Part shown: one piece after another, positions 43,517 through 52,378 of the stretch
Numbering within the stretch: the first letter of the stretch is position 1
Layout of the letters: the number at the start of each line of letters is the position of its first letter
NCBI RefSeq assembly: GCF_009697225.1
Contig: NZ_WIND01000008.1
Span: forward strand, 1 to 64,000
Source: Halovulum marinum
GTDB taxonomy: Bacteria; Pseudomonadota; Alphaproteobacteria; Rhodobacterales; Rhodobacteraceae
DNA: 64,000 nucleotides
Direction: 5' to 3'
Notes under the pieces: generated by a model
What the model was told of the DNA's origin: nothing
Databases searched by the model: none
What the model saw: the letters and a program-made list of their open reading frames with translations, nothing else
Made by a program: the position numbers and the translations under genes

Positions 43517-43793
43517 TGCCAGCACTCCTTCGCCGCCGCGACGCCGCGCGGCCTTCCTGCACCGTCCAACGGGTCTAGATCAGGCGCGGCGAAAGGAACA
43601 GACGGCATGCCGTCCGCGAGCTGTCCGGAACATGCGGCGCAGAACACCGGGGCAGAACAACGGGGCAGCATTGCCGCGGCCGGTGAGGCCGGCCCCCAAG
43701 ACCGGTGCGGTTCGCGCTTGTTCCCGAGCATCCTTGCCATACCCGCCCGCAAGGGGATCAAATGACCATGATTTTGCAAACCCGGGAGCCGGC

Positions 43794-44636
43794 ATGACAA
43801 CTCCGTGCATCATCTGCGTCGCGATCACCGGTTCGGTGGCGCGAAAGTCCGACAATCCGGCGGTGCCCGTCACCGTCGACGAGCAGATCGAATCCACCCA
43901 TGAGTCCTACGAGGCCGGTGCCGCCATCGCGCATTGCCACGTCCGCAACGACGACGGCAGTCCCAGCTCCGACCCGGAGAAATTCGCCCGCCTGAAAGAG
44001 GGTCTGGAGAAGCACTGCCCGGGCATGATCATCCAGTTCTCGACCGGCGGCAGGTCGGGCGCGGGCAAGGCGCGCGGCGGGATGCTGCCGCTCGGGCCCG
44101 ACATGGCGTCGCTGGCGGTGGGATCGAACAACTTCCCGACCCGGGTCTACGAGAACCCGCCGGATCTGGTGGACTGGCTGGCTGCCGAGATGCTGGCGCA
44201 CGACGTCAAGCCCGAGATCGAGGCCTTCGATCTGTCGCATATCTTCAAGGCCATGGAGATGGCCGACAGGGGCCAGTTCAGCGGCACGCCCTATGTGCAG
44301 TTCGTCATGGGCGTGAAGAACGCGATGCCCGCGGACCGCGAGGTATTCGACTTCTACGTCAAGACCGTACACCGGCTGTTCGGCAGCGATGCGCCGTGGT
44401 GTGCGGCCGGGGTCGGCGCCAACCAGATCGTGCTCAACGACTGGGCGATTTCGGGCGGGGGGCATGCGCGGACGGGTCTGGAGGACAATGTTCGGCTGGA
44501 CCGGACCACGCTGGCGCCGTCGAACGCGGCGCTGGTGCGCCGGACGGCAAGGCTTTGCGACAGATACGAACGGCCGGTGGCCGATCCGGCGCAGGCGCGC
44601 CGGCTGCTCGGGCTGCGGCCGGCCGCGAGCTCCTGA
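43794..44636 (+). CDS. BKACE (beta-keto acid cleavage enzyme, DUF849)
   Basis: 280 residues. The family uses zinc and acetyl-CoA to cleave a beta-keto acid into an acetoacetate-type product and a CoA ester. Zinc-binding HCHVRNDDG is at about 47-55. GGRSGAGKARGGMLPLGPDMASL, EAFDLSHI and WCAAGVGANQ are conserved blocks, and ISGGGHARTGLEDNV near the end carries the last metal and substrate contacts. The ATG at 43794 follows CGGGAG. It stands as a single gene after ~280 bases of non-coding DNA shared with the divergent shikimate-dehydrogenase-like gene; the keto acid is not identifiable. Confidence 0.9.
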   Translation: MTTPCIICVAITGSVARKSDNPAVPVTVDEQIESTHESYEAGAAIAHCHVRNDDGSPSSDPEKFARLKEGLEKHCPGMIIQFSTGGRSGAGKARGGMLPLGPDMASLAVGSNNFPTRVYENPPDLVDWLAAEMLAHDVKPEIEAFDLSHIFKAMEMADRGQFSGTPYVQFVMGVKNAMPADREVFDFYVKTVHRLFGSDAPWCAAGVGANQIVLNDWAISGGGHARTGLEDNVRLDRTTLAPSNAALVRRTARLCDRYERPVADPAQARRLLGLRPAASS

Positions 44637-44748
44637 GCGCGCCGCTATGGCCGGGCACCGAAGGTTTGCCCCGATCGCCGCGGCGATGATACACATTCGT
44701 CCGTAGGTCCAGTCACTTCCAGCACGCCAGCCACGCGAGGTCGCCTGA

Positions 44749-45162
44749 ATGAAACCCCTGTTCGTCTCGTTCGCATTGTGCGGCGCACTGGCCGCACCCG
44801 CCTTCGCCGAAGGCGATCCGACTCGCCGCGGAACGAGGCTCGAACCGCTGGTCCTGGATGCGGCGCAGGGCTTTTCGCAGCGCCGCTTCGAGCTCGAGAC
44901 CGGCGTCTACTACCGGTGGCGGATCGAGAGCGACGGGCTGGAGGAATACAAGCTGGTGGCCCCCGAGTTCTTCCGCGAGATCTGGGTCGACCAGGTGGTG
45001 GTCGAGGACAAGGAAGTGAAGCCGTACGGTCTGCACGCGGTCGAGTTCGACGACGCCGGCACCATCGACGTCTGGTTCGTCCCGATCCGCCCAGGCACCT
45101 ACGAGTTCTATGTGGTCGGGCTCGAGGAACTCGGCTTCCGGGGCGAGTTCGTGGTCAGATGA
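44749..45162 (+). CDS. Cupredoxin-like periplasmic protein without obvious copper ligands
   Basis: 137 residues with a signal peptide (MKPLFVSFALCGALAAPAFAEG). The mature part is beta-rich and ends like a cupredoxin (GTIDVWFVPIRPGTYEFYVVG), but the Cys/His/Met copper ligands expected in that segment are missing, so metal binding is doubtful. The gene overlaps the ankyrin-protein gene as ATGA, and the pair precedes the PQQ dehydrogenase cluster. A structural or chaperone role for the quinoprotein system is possible; this rests on position only. Confidence 0.7.
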   Translation: MKPLFVSFALCGALAAPAFAEGDPTRRGTRLEPLVLDAAQGFSQRRFELETGVYYRWRIESDGLEEYKLVAPEFFREIWVDQVVVEDKEVKPYGLHAVEFDDAGTIDVWFVPIRPGTYEFYVVGLEELGFRGEFVVR

Positions 45163-46073
45163 GGGCCGCGCTGGCACTGCTGCTGTTGCTGTGGGCAAGC
45201 GTCGGTGCCGCACAGGACGCCAGCCGCCCCTGCCGCGCCCTCGAGGCGCGCCTGACCCAGGCGCCGGGGCCGCTCGAGGGCCGGCTGCTGAACGAGGCGT
45301 TGTTCGAGGCGGCCGGTCTGGACTGTCCGGCTCTTGCCGCCGACCTGCTGACAAAGGGCGCCTCGCCGCATGCCCGCAACCGGTTCGGGGCCACGCCGCT
45401 CAACACGGCGGCGGGCCGCGGCGCGCGCGAGGTGGCGGCGCAGCTGCTGTCGGCCGGGGCCGAGATCGAGCACCGGAACCTCGCGGGGGCGACGCCGCTG
45501 ATGGTGGCGGCCCGGCACGGCCGGCGCCGGATGGTCGCCGAGCTGCTGGCCGGCGGTGCCGATGCGGACGCCGCCGACGATCAGGGCGTGACGCCGCTGA
45601 TGGCGGCGGCGTTCGACGGCAACGACCGGCTTGTCGACTTGCTTCTGAAGGCGGGCGCGGCGCCGTCGGCACTGGACCGCAGCGGGAAGTCCGCCCTCGC
45701 CTACGCGGCTGGACGCGCCTTCCGCTCGACCGTCGAGCGGCTGCTCGCTGCCGGCGCCGAAGCCGATCAGCGTGGCGGACACCGGCTGACCGCGCTGATG
45801 TGGGCGGCGGGGCACAGCAACGATGCGCCGCCGCGGGACGGGATCGCGGTGGCCGAGCTGCTTCTGGGCGCCGGCGCCGCGCTGGAGGCGCGCGACGACC
45901 GCGGCCGCACGCCGCTGATGATCGCCGCGGCCCGGGGTAACGCCGCGATGACCGCATTCCTGCTCGAGCGCGGCGCGGAGCCTGCGACAACCGATCTTGC
46001 CGGGCTGACCGCAGCGGACCTGGCCGCCGACGAGGCGGTGCGGGCGGTTCTTCGCGGCCGCCGCTCAGAGTGA
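45159..46073 (+). CDS. Exported ankyrin-repeat protein
   Basis: 304 residues with a signal peptide (MRAALALLLLLWASVGAAQD). From about residue 60 there are six or seven ankyrin repeats, each with a TPLMVAARHG- or TPLMAAAFDG-like core followed by LLLxAGA. Ankyrin stacks bind other proteins. The start overlaps the previous gene (ATGA) and the 3' end overlaps the convergent cytochrome gene by nine bases. Paired with the cupredoxin-like protein beside a periplasmic quinoprotein, it could act as an assembly or docking factor (inference). Confidence 0.85.
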   Translation: MRAALALLLLLWASVGAAQDASRPCRALEARLTQAPGPLEGRLLNEALFEAAGLDCPALAADLLTKGASPHARNRFGATPLNTAAGRGAREVAAQLLSAGAEIEHRNLAGATPLMVAARHGRRRMVAELLAGGADADAADDQGVTPLMAAAFDGNDRLVDLLLKAGAAPSALDRSGKSALAYAAGRAFRSTVERLLAAGAEADQRGGHRLTALMWAAGHSNDAPPRDGIAVAELLLGAGAALEARDDRGRTPLMIAAARGNAAMTAFLLERGAEPATTDLAGLTAADLAADEAVRAVLRGRRSE

Positions 46074-46631
46074 GGCGAGATAGCGCGCCAACGCCTCGAT
46101 CGTCGCGTCGTCCAGCTGTTTCATCGTCGATATCTTGTCGGGCGCGTTCATCCTGACCTCGTTCTTGAAGTCCTTCATCGTCTGCTCCAGATAGGCCGGC
46201 TGCTGCCCGGCGGCGCGGGGGATCCGGCTGTCGCCCTCCCACTTGCCGTGGCAGGCACTGCATTGCCCGCCGGTGATACCGGCGTTGGCGAGCCTGGCGT
46301 CACCCTCTTCGGTGGCGGCCTGGATCGCGGGCCAGTCCTTGGCCGCGTAATACTCGGCAAGCTGCTTCGCCTGGTCGCGGTCGTACTCGGCGGCGATGCC
46401 GGTCATGACCTCGTGCTCCCTGCGCGCCGCGGCATAATCCCGAAGCTGGGTGTAGATGTAGAAATACTCCTGCCCCCAGATGATCGGAGTGGTCTCGTCC
46501 ACCGGCATCCCGGCCTCGCCGTGGCACCCGGCGCAAATCTGCGCTTCCGCCTCGACGTCGAAGGCGGCGTCCTGCGCAAGACCCGGGCCCGCGGCCAGGC
46601 ACGCGCTCAACCCGCCAAGAATCGTTCGCAT
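46065..46631 (-). CDS. Dihaem cytochrome c (c4-type)
   Basis: 188 residues with a signal peptide (MRTILGGLSACLAAGPGLAQD) and two haem c attachment motifs: CAGCH at about 33-37 and CSACH at about 126-130. Met residues after each (GEAGMPVDE, and in the second half) are candidate axial ligands. It is the probable electron acceptor of the PQQ dehydrogenase encoded directly upstream in the same direction, passing electrons on to the respiratory chain. The two genes are separated by a 9-bp GC hairpin. Confidence 0.88.
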   Translation of the reverse strand: MRTILGGLSACLAAGPGLAQDAAFDVEAEAQICAGCHGEAGMPVDETTPIIWGQEYFYIYTQLRDYAAARREHEVMTGIAAEYDRDQAKQLAEYYAAKDWPAIQAATEEGDARLANAGITGGQCSACHGKWEGDSRIPRAAGQQPAYLEQTMKDFKNEVRMNAPDKISTMKQLDDATIEALARYLASL

Positions 46632-46659
46632 TGGTCACTCCCGTTGTGCCGCACGAGAA

Positions 46660-46684
46660 GGGGCGGGCAATTCGTGCCCGCCCC
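46660..46684 (-). terminator. Intercistronic GC hairpin between PQQ-dehydrogenase and cytochrome genes
   Basis: Perfect 9-bp stem: GGGGCGGGC at 46660-46668 with GCCCGCCCC at 46676-46684, 7-base loop. It lies 20 bases past the dehydrogenase stop and ~30 bases before the cytochrome start. There is no T-run. It is the fourth hairpin of this kind in the window. Confidence 0.7.
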
Positions 46685-46703
46685 GTCGTCGGCCGTTCAA
46701 GCC

Positions 46704-48404
46704 TCAATCGGCAAGCGTGAAGGCAATGATGTTGTTGCCGCGCTTGTAGTTCAACTGCGCATTGCCGCCGGCGCCGACGACGATGTACTGACGCCCCTCG
46801 ACGGTATAGCTGGATGGCGGCGCGTTGACGCCGGCCCCGGCCTGGAAGCGCCACAGCTCGGCACCGTTGGAACTGTCGAACGCCTTGAACAGCCCGTTGC
46901 CCTCACCGGTGAACAGCAGCCCGCCGGCCGTCGCCAGAATGCCGCCGATCATCGGCTGCTCGGTGCGGACCTTCCAGCGGATCTTGCCGGTGTCGTAGTC
47001 CACGGCGGTGACGTTGCCCCATTGCTCCTCGTCGGGGATCACGTCGAACGAACCGCCCAGCCACAGCTTGCCCTCGGGGTACGGCGTCGAGCGCACGGTG
47101 TAGGTCATCGGCTGATGCAGGTTGATCGCATAGGTCAGGCGCTCGTTCGGGTCGATCGCCATCGGCGACCACTCGACGCCGCCGTTCGCGCCGGGCAGCA
47201 TGCGCGCGCCGTCTTCCGTCGGCAGCGTCCAGCGCCCCTCCTGGCTGACCATCGGCTCCGAGAAGCGGATCAGCGAGCAGTCCTCGGCGTCGTGGACGTA
47301 GACATACCCGGTCTTGCCGCCATGCAGGATGCCCTTGATGTCGTTGCCGGCCTCGTCCTTCACCTGGGTGATGATCGGCGGCGAGACAGCGTCCAGGTCC
47401 CACACGTCGTGGGCGATGTACTGGAAGTGGCAGACATACTCGCCGCTATCCAGATCCACCGAGACCAGGCTGTCGGTATAGAGATTGTCGCCCGGCCGCA
47501 GCGACCCGTCGAGGTCGGGCGACGGGTTGCCCACGACGAAATAGATCCGCCGGGTTTCCAGGTCGACCGCCGGGTTCTGCCAGACGCCGCCGCCGAGGGT
47601 CTCGTAGGGATCGCCCATTTCCTCGTAGGCGGCCTTCTCGGCCTCGATGTCGCGCTTCATGTCGCGGCCGGTCGCGTCGTGGGTCGCCCACACCCCCTTG
47701 CTGTCTTCGGGGACCGTGTAGAAGTTCCAGATTTCCTCGCCGGTTTCGGTGTCGAACGCCTTCACGAAGCCGCGGATGCCGTACTCGCCGCCGTTGGTGC
47801 CGATCAGCACCATGTTGTCGACGACGGTGGGCGCCATGGTCTCGGAATAGCCCAGTTCGGCCTCGGCGATCTGCGTCTCCCACAACTGCTTGCCGGTCTT
47901 GGCGTCCAGCGCCACCAGCTTGGCGTCGAGCGTGCCCATGAAGACCCGGTCTCCGGACACGGCCACGCCGCGGTTGTTGGGACCGCAGCAATAGGTGGTG
48001 ACCGGCCCCATCTGGTGCTTGTAGTGCCAGATCTGCCGCCCCGTCCGCGCGTCCAGCGCATACACATGGTTGAACGAGGTGGTCACATACATGATCCCGT
48101 TCACCACGATCGGCGAGGTTTCCAGGCTGTCGACCACCTCGGTCTGGAAGATCCACGCCGGCCGCAGGTTCTGCACGTTGCCGGTGTTGATCTGGCTAGC
48201 CGGGTAATAGCGGGTCTGTTCGTAGTTCCCGTTGGTGTGCAGGAAATTGTTGCCGTCCCCGGCGGCACGTTCGAGCATGTCCTGCGTGACATGCTGCAGG
48301 TCGCCGTACAGCGTGCTGGCCGACGTCTCCTCCTGCGCCGAAGCCGGACCCGACCCCAGCGCCAGACAGACGCCCCCCACGGCAGCTAGAAACTTCAAGT
48401 GCAT
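46704..48404 (-). CDS. PQQ-dependent (lanthanide-type) alcohol dehydrogenase
   Basis: 566 residues, signal peptide [23 protein letters not shown], then an eight-bladed quinoprotein propeller. The vicinal Cys pair that stacks on PQQ is seen in [11 protein letters not shown] at about 138. Metal/PQQ ligands by family comparison: Glu in NGGEYGIRG at about 207, Asn in [10 protein letters not shown] at about 292, catalytic Asp in HDVWDLDAV at about 335. The second Asp of WDLD is the residue that marks lanthanide-dependent enzymes (XoxF, PedH types); calcium enzymes have Ala or Ser there. It oxidises an alcohol or aldehyde in the periplasm and reduces the cytochrome c encoded next. The substrate is not evident. 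Confidence 0.9.
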   Translation of the reverse strand: MHLKFLAAVGGVCLALGSGPASAQEETSASTLYGDLQHVTQDMLERAAGDGNNFLHTNGNYEQTRYYPASQINTGNVQNLRPAWIFQTEVVDSLETSPIVVNGIMYVTTSFNHVYALDARTGRQIWHYKHQMGPVTTYCCGPNNRGVAVSGDRVFMGTLDAKLVALDAKTGKQLWETQIAEAELGYSETMAPTVVDNMVLIGTNGGEYGIRGFVKAFDTETGEEIWNFYTVPEDSKGVWATHDATGRDMKRDIEAEKAAYEEMGDPYETLGGGVWQNPAVDLETRRIYFVVGNPSPDLDGSLRPGDNLYTDSLVSVDLDSGEYVCHFQYIAHDVWDLDAVSPPIITQVKDEAGNDIKGILHGGKTGYVYVHDAEDCSLIRFSEPMVSQEGRWTLPTEDGARMLPGANGGVEWSPMAIDPNERLTYAINLHQPMTYTVRSTPYPEGKLWLGGSFDVIPDEEQWGNVTAVDYDTGKIRWKVRTEQPMIGGILATAGGLLFTGEGNGLFKAFDSSNGAELWRFQAGAGVNAPPSSYTVEGRQYIVVGAGGNAQLNYKRGNNIIAFTLAD

Positions 48405-48513
48405 CGAACGATCCTCCCCAGTTTTCGTCCATTGATCCCAGACGTGAAATATATGATACGATAAAGCCGCCCGGCGAGATAGTATCGTTCGCCCGCCGGC
48501 ATGGGGAGGAAAG

Positions 48514-49482
48514 ATGCGGACATTCCTGTGCGCCGCGCTGGCGGCGGCCCTGCCAGGCTTGACGATGGCGGGCGGCACCGGTTTTGCGATCGTCCCCAAC
48601 GAGCGCGGGGACACGCTGAGTATACTTTCCGCCGACCATCAGGTTGTACGGACCGTCGACACCTGCGCCCGGCCGCGCGGCGTGCATTTCAACGCCGACC
48701 GCTCGGCGTTCTTCGTCGGCTGCGCGGATGACGATCTGATCGCGATCCACGACACCCGCACCTTCGAGGTGATCGGCCGCATCCGCAACGTGGCCGCGCC
48801 CGAGACGTTCGACCTGCATCCCGACGGACGCAGGCTGATCGTCTCGAACGAAGAGGACGCCGCCGCCTCGGTCTATGACGTCGAGACCGGCGAGTTCATC
48901 ACCGAGTACTACACCGGCGAAGAACCCGAGGGCGTGCAGGTCACCTCGGACGGCCGGCTGGTCTTCGTCGCCTCCGAGGCTGCCAACCTGGTGCATGTGA
49001 TCGACCTCGAGGCGGACGAGGTGATCGCCGACATCCTGGTCGACACCCGCCCCCGCCGCTTCGCGCTGACGCCCGACGAAACCGAACTCTGGGTCTCGGC
49101 CGAACTGGCCGGGATCGTCAACATCATCGACGTCGGCACCCTCAAGCTGGTCGCCGACATCCCGTTCCTTCCGACCGGCTTCCGCCCCGAGCAGGTCACG
49201 CCGGTCGACCTGGTCATCACCCGCGACGGCAGCCGCGCCTATGTCGCGCTGGGTCGCGCAAACCATGTGGCCGTGGTGGACGTGCCGACGCGAAAGGTCA
49301 TCGACTACATCCTCGTGGGCAAGCGCGCCTGGGGCCTGGAACTGACCGCCGACGAGCGCACGCTCTATGTCGCCAACGGGCTGTCGGACGACGTGACGAT
49401 CATCGACACCGACACGCTCACTCCGATCACATCGGTTCCCGTGGGCAGGGTCCCGTACGACATCCTGATCGATGATCACTAG
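48514..49482 (+). CDS. Exported YVTN-type beta-propeller protein of the PQQ system
   Basis: 322 residues with a signal peptide ([20 protein letters not shown]). The rest is repeats of a surface-layer/YVTN beta-propeller, for example [20 protein letters not shown] and [20 protein letters not shown]. The ATG at 48514 follows GGGGAGGAAAG. It is divergent from the PQQ dehydrogenase and starts an operon with ABC transporter genes, the arrangement known for PQQ-dependent alcohol catabolism loci. It probably binds a periplasmic partner rather than catalysing a reaction. Confidence 0.88.
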   Translation: MRTFLCAALAAALPGLTMAGGTGFAIVPNERGDTLSILSADHQVVRTVDTCARPRGVHFNADRSAFFVGCADDDLIAIHDTRTFEVIGRIRNVAAPETFDLHPDGRRLIVSNEEDAAASVYDVETGEFITEYYTGEEPEGVQVTSDGRLVFVASEAANLVHVIDLEADEVIADILVDTRPRRFALTPDETELWVSAELAGIVNIIDVGTLKLVADIPFLPTGFRPEQVTPVDLVITRDGSRAYVALGRANHVAVVDVPTRKVIDYILVGKRAWGLELTADERTLYVANGLSDDVTIIDTDTLTPITSVPVGRVPYDILIDDH

Positions 49483-50629
49483 GATCTTTCTCGTCATCAT
49501 GCTTCTGGCGGCGCAGGGGACCGCGGCACAGGATGTCGCGCGCGTGGTCTACCTTGGAATTGCGGACGATCCGCACTACGAACCGCGCCCGGTCTACACC
49601 GGACTGTCGCTGCGCGACCGGACGCGCCCGCTGGACGGCGCGCGGGTCGCGATGCGCGAAAGCCGGATCCTCGGCCGCGTGCTGGGCGTGGAGTTCGCGC
49701 TGGAGGAAATGCTGGTCGCGCCGGGCGAAGCGGCCGAGGCGGCCAGGGTCGCGTTCGCCGAAGGCGCGCTCGGCATCCTGCTGGACCTGCCGGCGGACGA
49801 GCTTGCCGCGATCGTCGTCCCGCAGGCGGCCGGGCTGGCGATCAACATCCGCGACCGCGACGACCGCTGGCGCGGAGCGGACTGCAAGCCGGGCCTGCTC
49901 CACACCGTTCCCAGCACCGCGATGCTGGCGGACGCGCTGGCGCAGCACCTGCGCGCGCGCGGCTGGGAGCGGATCCTGCTGCTGAGCGGCGATCACGCCG
50001 CCGACGCCGGCGAGGCCGATGCGGTGCGCCGCGCGGCCGGCAAGTTCGGGCTGACGCTGGCCGCCGACCGGGCGTTCCAGCTGACCAACGATCCGCGTCG
50101 CCGCGATCTGTCGAACATCGCGCTGCTGACCGGCGATGCCCGCTATGACGTCATCTGGCTGGTGGACAACGACGGCGAATTCGGCCGCTATCTGCCGTTC
50201 GCCACATACCTGCCCCGCCCGGTCGTGGGCGCCGAGGGGCTGCGGCCGCTGGCCTGGCACTGGACCTTCGAGCGCTACGGCGCGCCGCAACTCAACCAGC
50301 GCTTCCGCCGGATCGCCGATCGGGACATGACCTCGGAGGACTGGGCCGCCTGGGCGGCCGTACGGGCACTGGTCGAGGGGGTGCAGCGGGTCGGCAGCGC
50401 CGATCCCGCGCGCGTCGCGGCGTTCGTCCGGTCGGACGAGATGGCGCTGGACCTTTACAAGGGCACGGCGGGATCCTTCCGGGACTGGAACGGGCAACTG
50501 CGCCAACCGCTGCTGCTGGCGACGCACAACGCGGTGATCGCGCGCGCCCCGATCGACGGGTTCGAGCACCGGATCGACACCCTCGACACGCTGGGCGTCG
50601 ACGCCCCCGAGACCGCGTGCGACCAATGA
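49472..50629 (+). CDS. ABC substrate-binding protein, PQQ-dependent alcohol dehydrogenase-associated type
   Basis: 385 residues with a short signal peptide ([21 protein letters not shown]). The mature protein has the type I periplasmic-binding fold of branched-chain amino-acid receptors (LDGARVAMRESRILGRVLG, GWERILLLSGDHAADAG) but is divergent, matching the family found only next to PQQ dehydrogenases. It overlaps the propeller gene by 11 bases and the next gene region closely. The ligand is unknown; it may be the alcohol or a lanthanide/PQQ-related compound, which is speculation. Confidence 0.82.
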   Translation: MITRIFLVIMLLAAQGTAAQDVARVVYLGIADDPHYEPRPVYTGLSLRDRTRPLDGARVAMRESRILGRVLGVEFALEEMLVAPGEAAEAARVAFAEGALGILLDLPADELAAIVVPQAAGLAINIRDRDDRWRGADCKPGLLHTVPSTAMLADALAQHLRARGWERILLLSGDHAADAGEADAVRRAAGKFGLTLAADRAFQLTNDPRRRDLSNIALLTGDARYDVIWLVDNDGEFGRYLPFATYLPRPVVGAEGLRPLAWHWTFERYGAPQLNQRFRRIADRDMTSEDWAAWAAVRALVEGVQRVGSADPARVAAFVRSDEMALDLYKGTAGSFRDWNGQLRQPLLLATHNAVIARAPIDGFEHRIDTLDTLGVDAPETACDQ

Positions 50630-50646
50630 GAACATGGAGGACGACG

Positions 50647-51627
50647 ATGCTCGGATGCGGTCTGCGACGGGTCTGCCTTTTGGCTGCGGCACAGGTTCTG
50701 GCCACGGTCGCGGCATTCGCCCAAACGCCGGTGGTGCGGTTTTCGGTGCTGGAGTCCGGCACCGTCAACTGGGAGCTCGATACCATCAAGCACTACGGCC
50801 TCGACACCGCGAACGGGTTCGAGATGGAGGTTCAGGGCGTCGCCGGCGGGTCTGCTGCGCAGGTCGCCTTCCAGGGCGGCACCGCCGACGTGATCGTGTC
50901 GGACTGGATCTGGGTGGCGCGCCAGCGGGCCGCAGGGCGGGATTACGTTTTCCTGCCGTATTCCAAGGCTGTCGGCGGACTCCTGCTGCCTCCCGGCAGC
51001 GGCGCCGACTCCATCGCCGATCTGCGCGGCGGAAAGATCGGCATCGCCGGTGGTCCGCTGGACAAGAGCTGGCTGATCCTGCGTGCCTACGCCACGCAGC
51101 AACACGGGTTCGACCTTGCCGAAAGCACCGAGCAGGTGTACGGGGCGCCGCCGCTCATCTTCAAGGCCGCCCTCGACGGGGACCTGGCCGGCGCGCTCAA
51201 CTACTGGCACTTCATGGCGCGGATGAAGACCGCCGGCATGCGCGAACTGATCTCGGTGAACGAGGCTGCGCAGGCGATGGGGCTCGATCCGGACATTCCG
51301 CTGCTGGGCTATGTGCTGAAGGGCGACATGGTCCGCGACCGCCCGGAGCTGGTCGCGGCGATCGCGGCGGCATCGCGCGCCGCGAAGGACCTGCTGGCCA
51401 GCGATGCAGCGGCATGGGACCGCCTGCGCCCGCTGGTCCGGCCCGGGACCGACGACGAGTTCGACGCGCTGAAAGAAGGTTTCCTGGCGGGGATTCCACC
51501 GGAACGGCCGGTGTCCGAAGACGCGGCGGGCCGCTTCTTCGAGCTGATGGCGCAGCTGGGCGGCAAGGACCTTGTCGGCGACGCCACCTCCCTGCCCGCC
51601 GGAGTGTTCGTTGATCTACAGGACTGA
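50647..51627 (+). CDS. ABC substrate-binding protein (NMT1/SsuA-like)
   Basis: 326 residues from the ATG at 50647, which has GGAGG six bases upstream; an ATG at 50626 is less likely. Signal peptide RRVCLLAAAQVLATVAAFAQ. The mature part is a type II periplasmic-binding fold of the NitT/TauT class (VQGVAGGSAAQVAFQGGTAD, SIADLRGGKIGIAGGPLDK). It is the natural partner of the permease and ATPase genes downstream, making a complete importer. The presence of a second, unrelated binding protein just upstream is unusual. Confidence 0.85.
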   Translation: MLGCGLRRVCLLAAAQVLATVAAFAQTPVVRFSVLESGTVNWELDTIKHYGLDTANGFEMEVQGVAGGSAAQVAFQGGTADVIVSDWIWVARQRAAGRDYVFLPYSKAVGGLLLPPGSGADSIADLRGGKIGIAGGPLDKSWLILRAYATQQHGFDLAESTEQVYGAPPLIFKAALDGDLAGALNYWHFMARMKTAGMRELISVNEAAQAMGLDPDIPLLGYVLKGDMVRDRPELVAAIAAASRAAKDLLASDAAAWDRLRPLVRPGTDDEFDALKEGFLAGIPPERPVSEDAAGRFFELMAQLGGKDLVGDATSLPAGVFVDLQD

Positions 51628-52378
51628 GGCCTGGCGCCGCCATTCCGTCACCGCCCTGTCCGCCCTGGGGCTGCTGCTGGCCTGGTCGGCGCTTGCCCTG
51701 CTGAACGGCGATCCGCTGGTGCTTCCCGGTCCGTGGCGCATCGCACCGCTGATGGCCGAGGAGATCGCCTCGGGCGAGATGCCCCGGCACCTCGCCGCCA
51801 CGCTGTGGCGTGTCGCGCTGGCGTTCGCGCTGTCGATGATCGCCGGCGTCGGTCTGGGGCTGGCGCTGGGGCGCAGCCGCACCGCGGACCGCTGGCTGGA
51901 CCCGTGGCTCGTCGCCGCGCTCAACCTGCCGGCGCTGGTGACGATCGTGCTGTGCTATCTGTGGATCGGACTGAACGAGACCGCGGCGGTCATCGCCGTG
52001 GCGATCAACAAGATCCCGATGGTCGCGGTGACGATGCGCGAGGGCGCCCGCGCACTGTCGCCGCAGTTCGACGACCTTGCCGCCGCCTACCGGATGCCGG
52101 CCGGATCGCGCTTCCGCCACGTGGTCCTGCCGCAGCTCGCGCCCTATGCCGCATCGGCCGCGCGCGCCGGCATCGCCCTGATCTGGAAGATCGTTCTGGT
52201 GGTGGAATTCCTCGGCCGGCCCGACGGCATCGGCTTCAAGATCCATCTCTATTTCCAGCTGTTCGACGTCGCGATGGTGCTGACCTACGCGCTGAGCTTC
52301 GTGATCGTCATGCTGGTCATCGAGACCTTTATCGTCCGCCCCTGGGAAGCGCGGGCCACGCGCTGGCGCCGCGCGTGA
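51611..52378 (+). CDS. ABC transporter permease (NitT/TauT type)
   Basis: 255 residues from a TTG at 51611 with GGAG six bases upstream, overlapping the binding-protein gene by 17 bases. Six membrane helices; the EAA loop facing the ATPase reads DDLAAAYRMPAGSRFRHVVLP. It resembles SsuC/TauC permeases. It is coupled to the ATPase gene (TGATG). Confidence 0.88.
   Translation: MIYRTEAWRRHSVTALSALGLLLAWSALALLNGDPLVLPGPWRIAPLMAEEIASGEMPRHLAATLWRVALAFALSMIAGVGLGLALGRSRTADRWLDPWLVAALNLPALVTIVLCYLWIGLNETAAVIAVAINKIPMVAVTMREGARALSPQFDDLAAAYRMPAGSRFRHVVLPQLAPYAASAARAGIALIWKIVLVVEFLGRPDGIGFKIHLYFQLFDVAMVLTYALSFVIVMLVIETFIVRPWEARATRWRRA

Noticed and set aside
46248-48389. 713-codon plus-strand open frame opposite the PQQ dehydrogenase
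   Set aside because: Antisense of a protein with signal peptide, Cys pair and PQQ ligands; the shadow has none.
48450-48490. Inverted ACGATA-type repeat between the PQQ dehydrogenase and propeller genes
   Set aside because: The halves match over only about six bases with a long spacer, which is too weak to call an operator.
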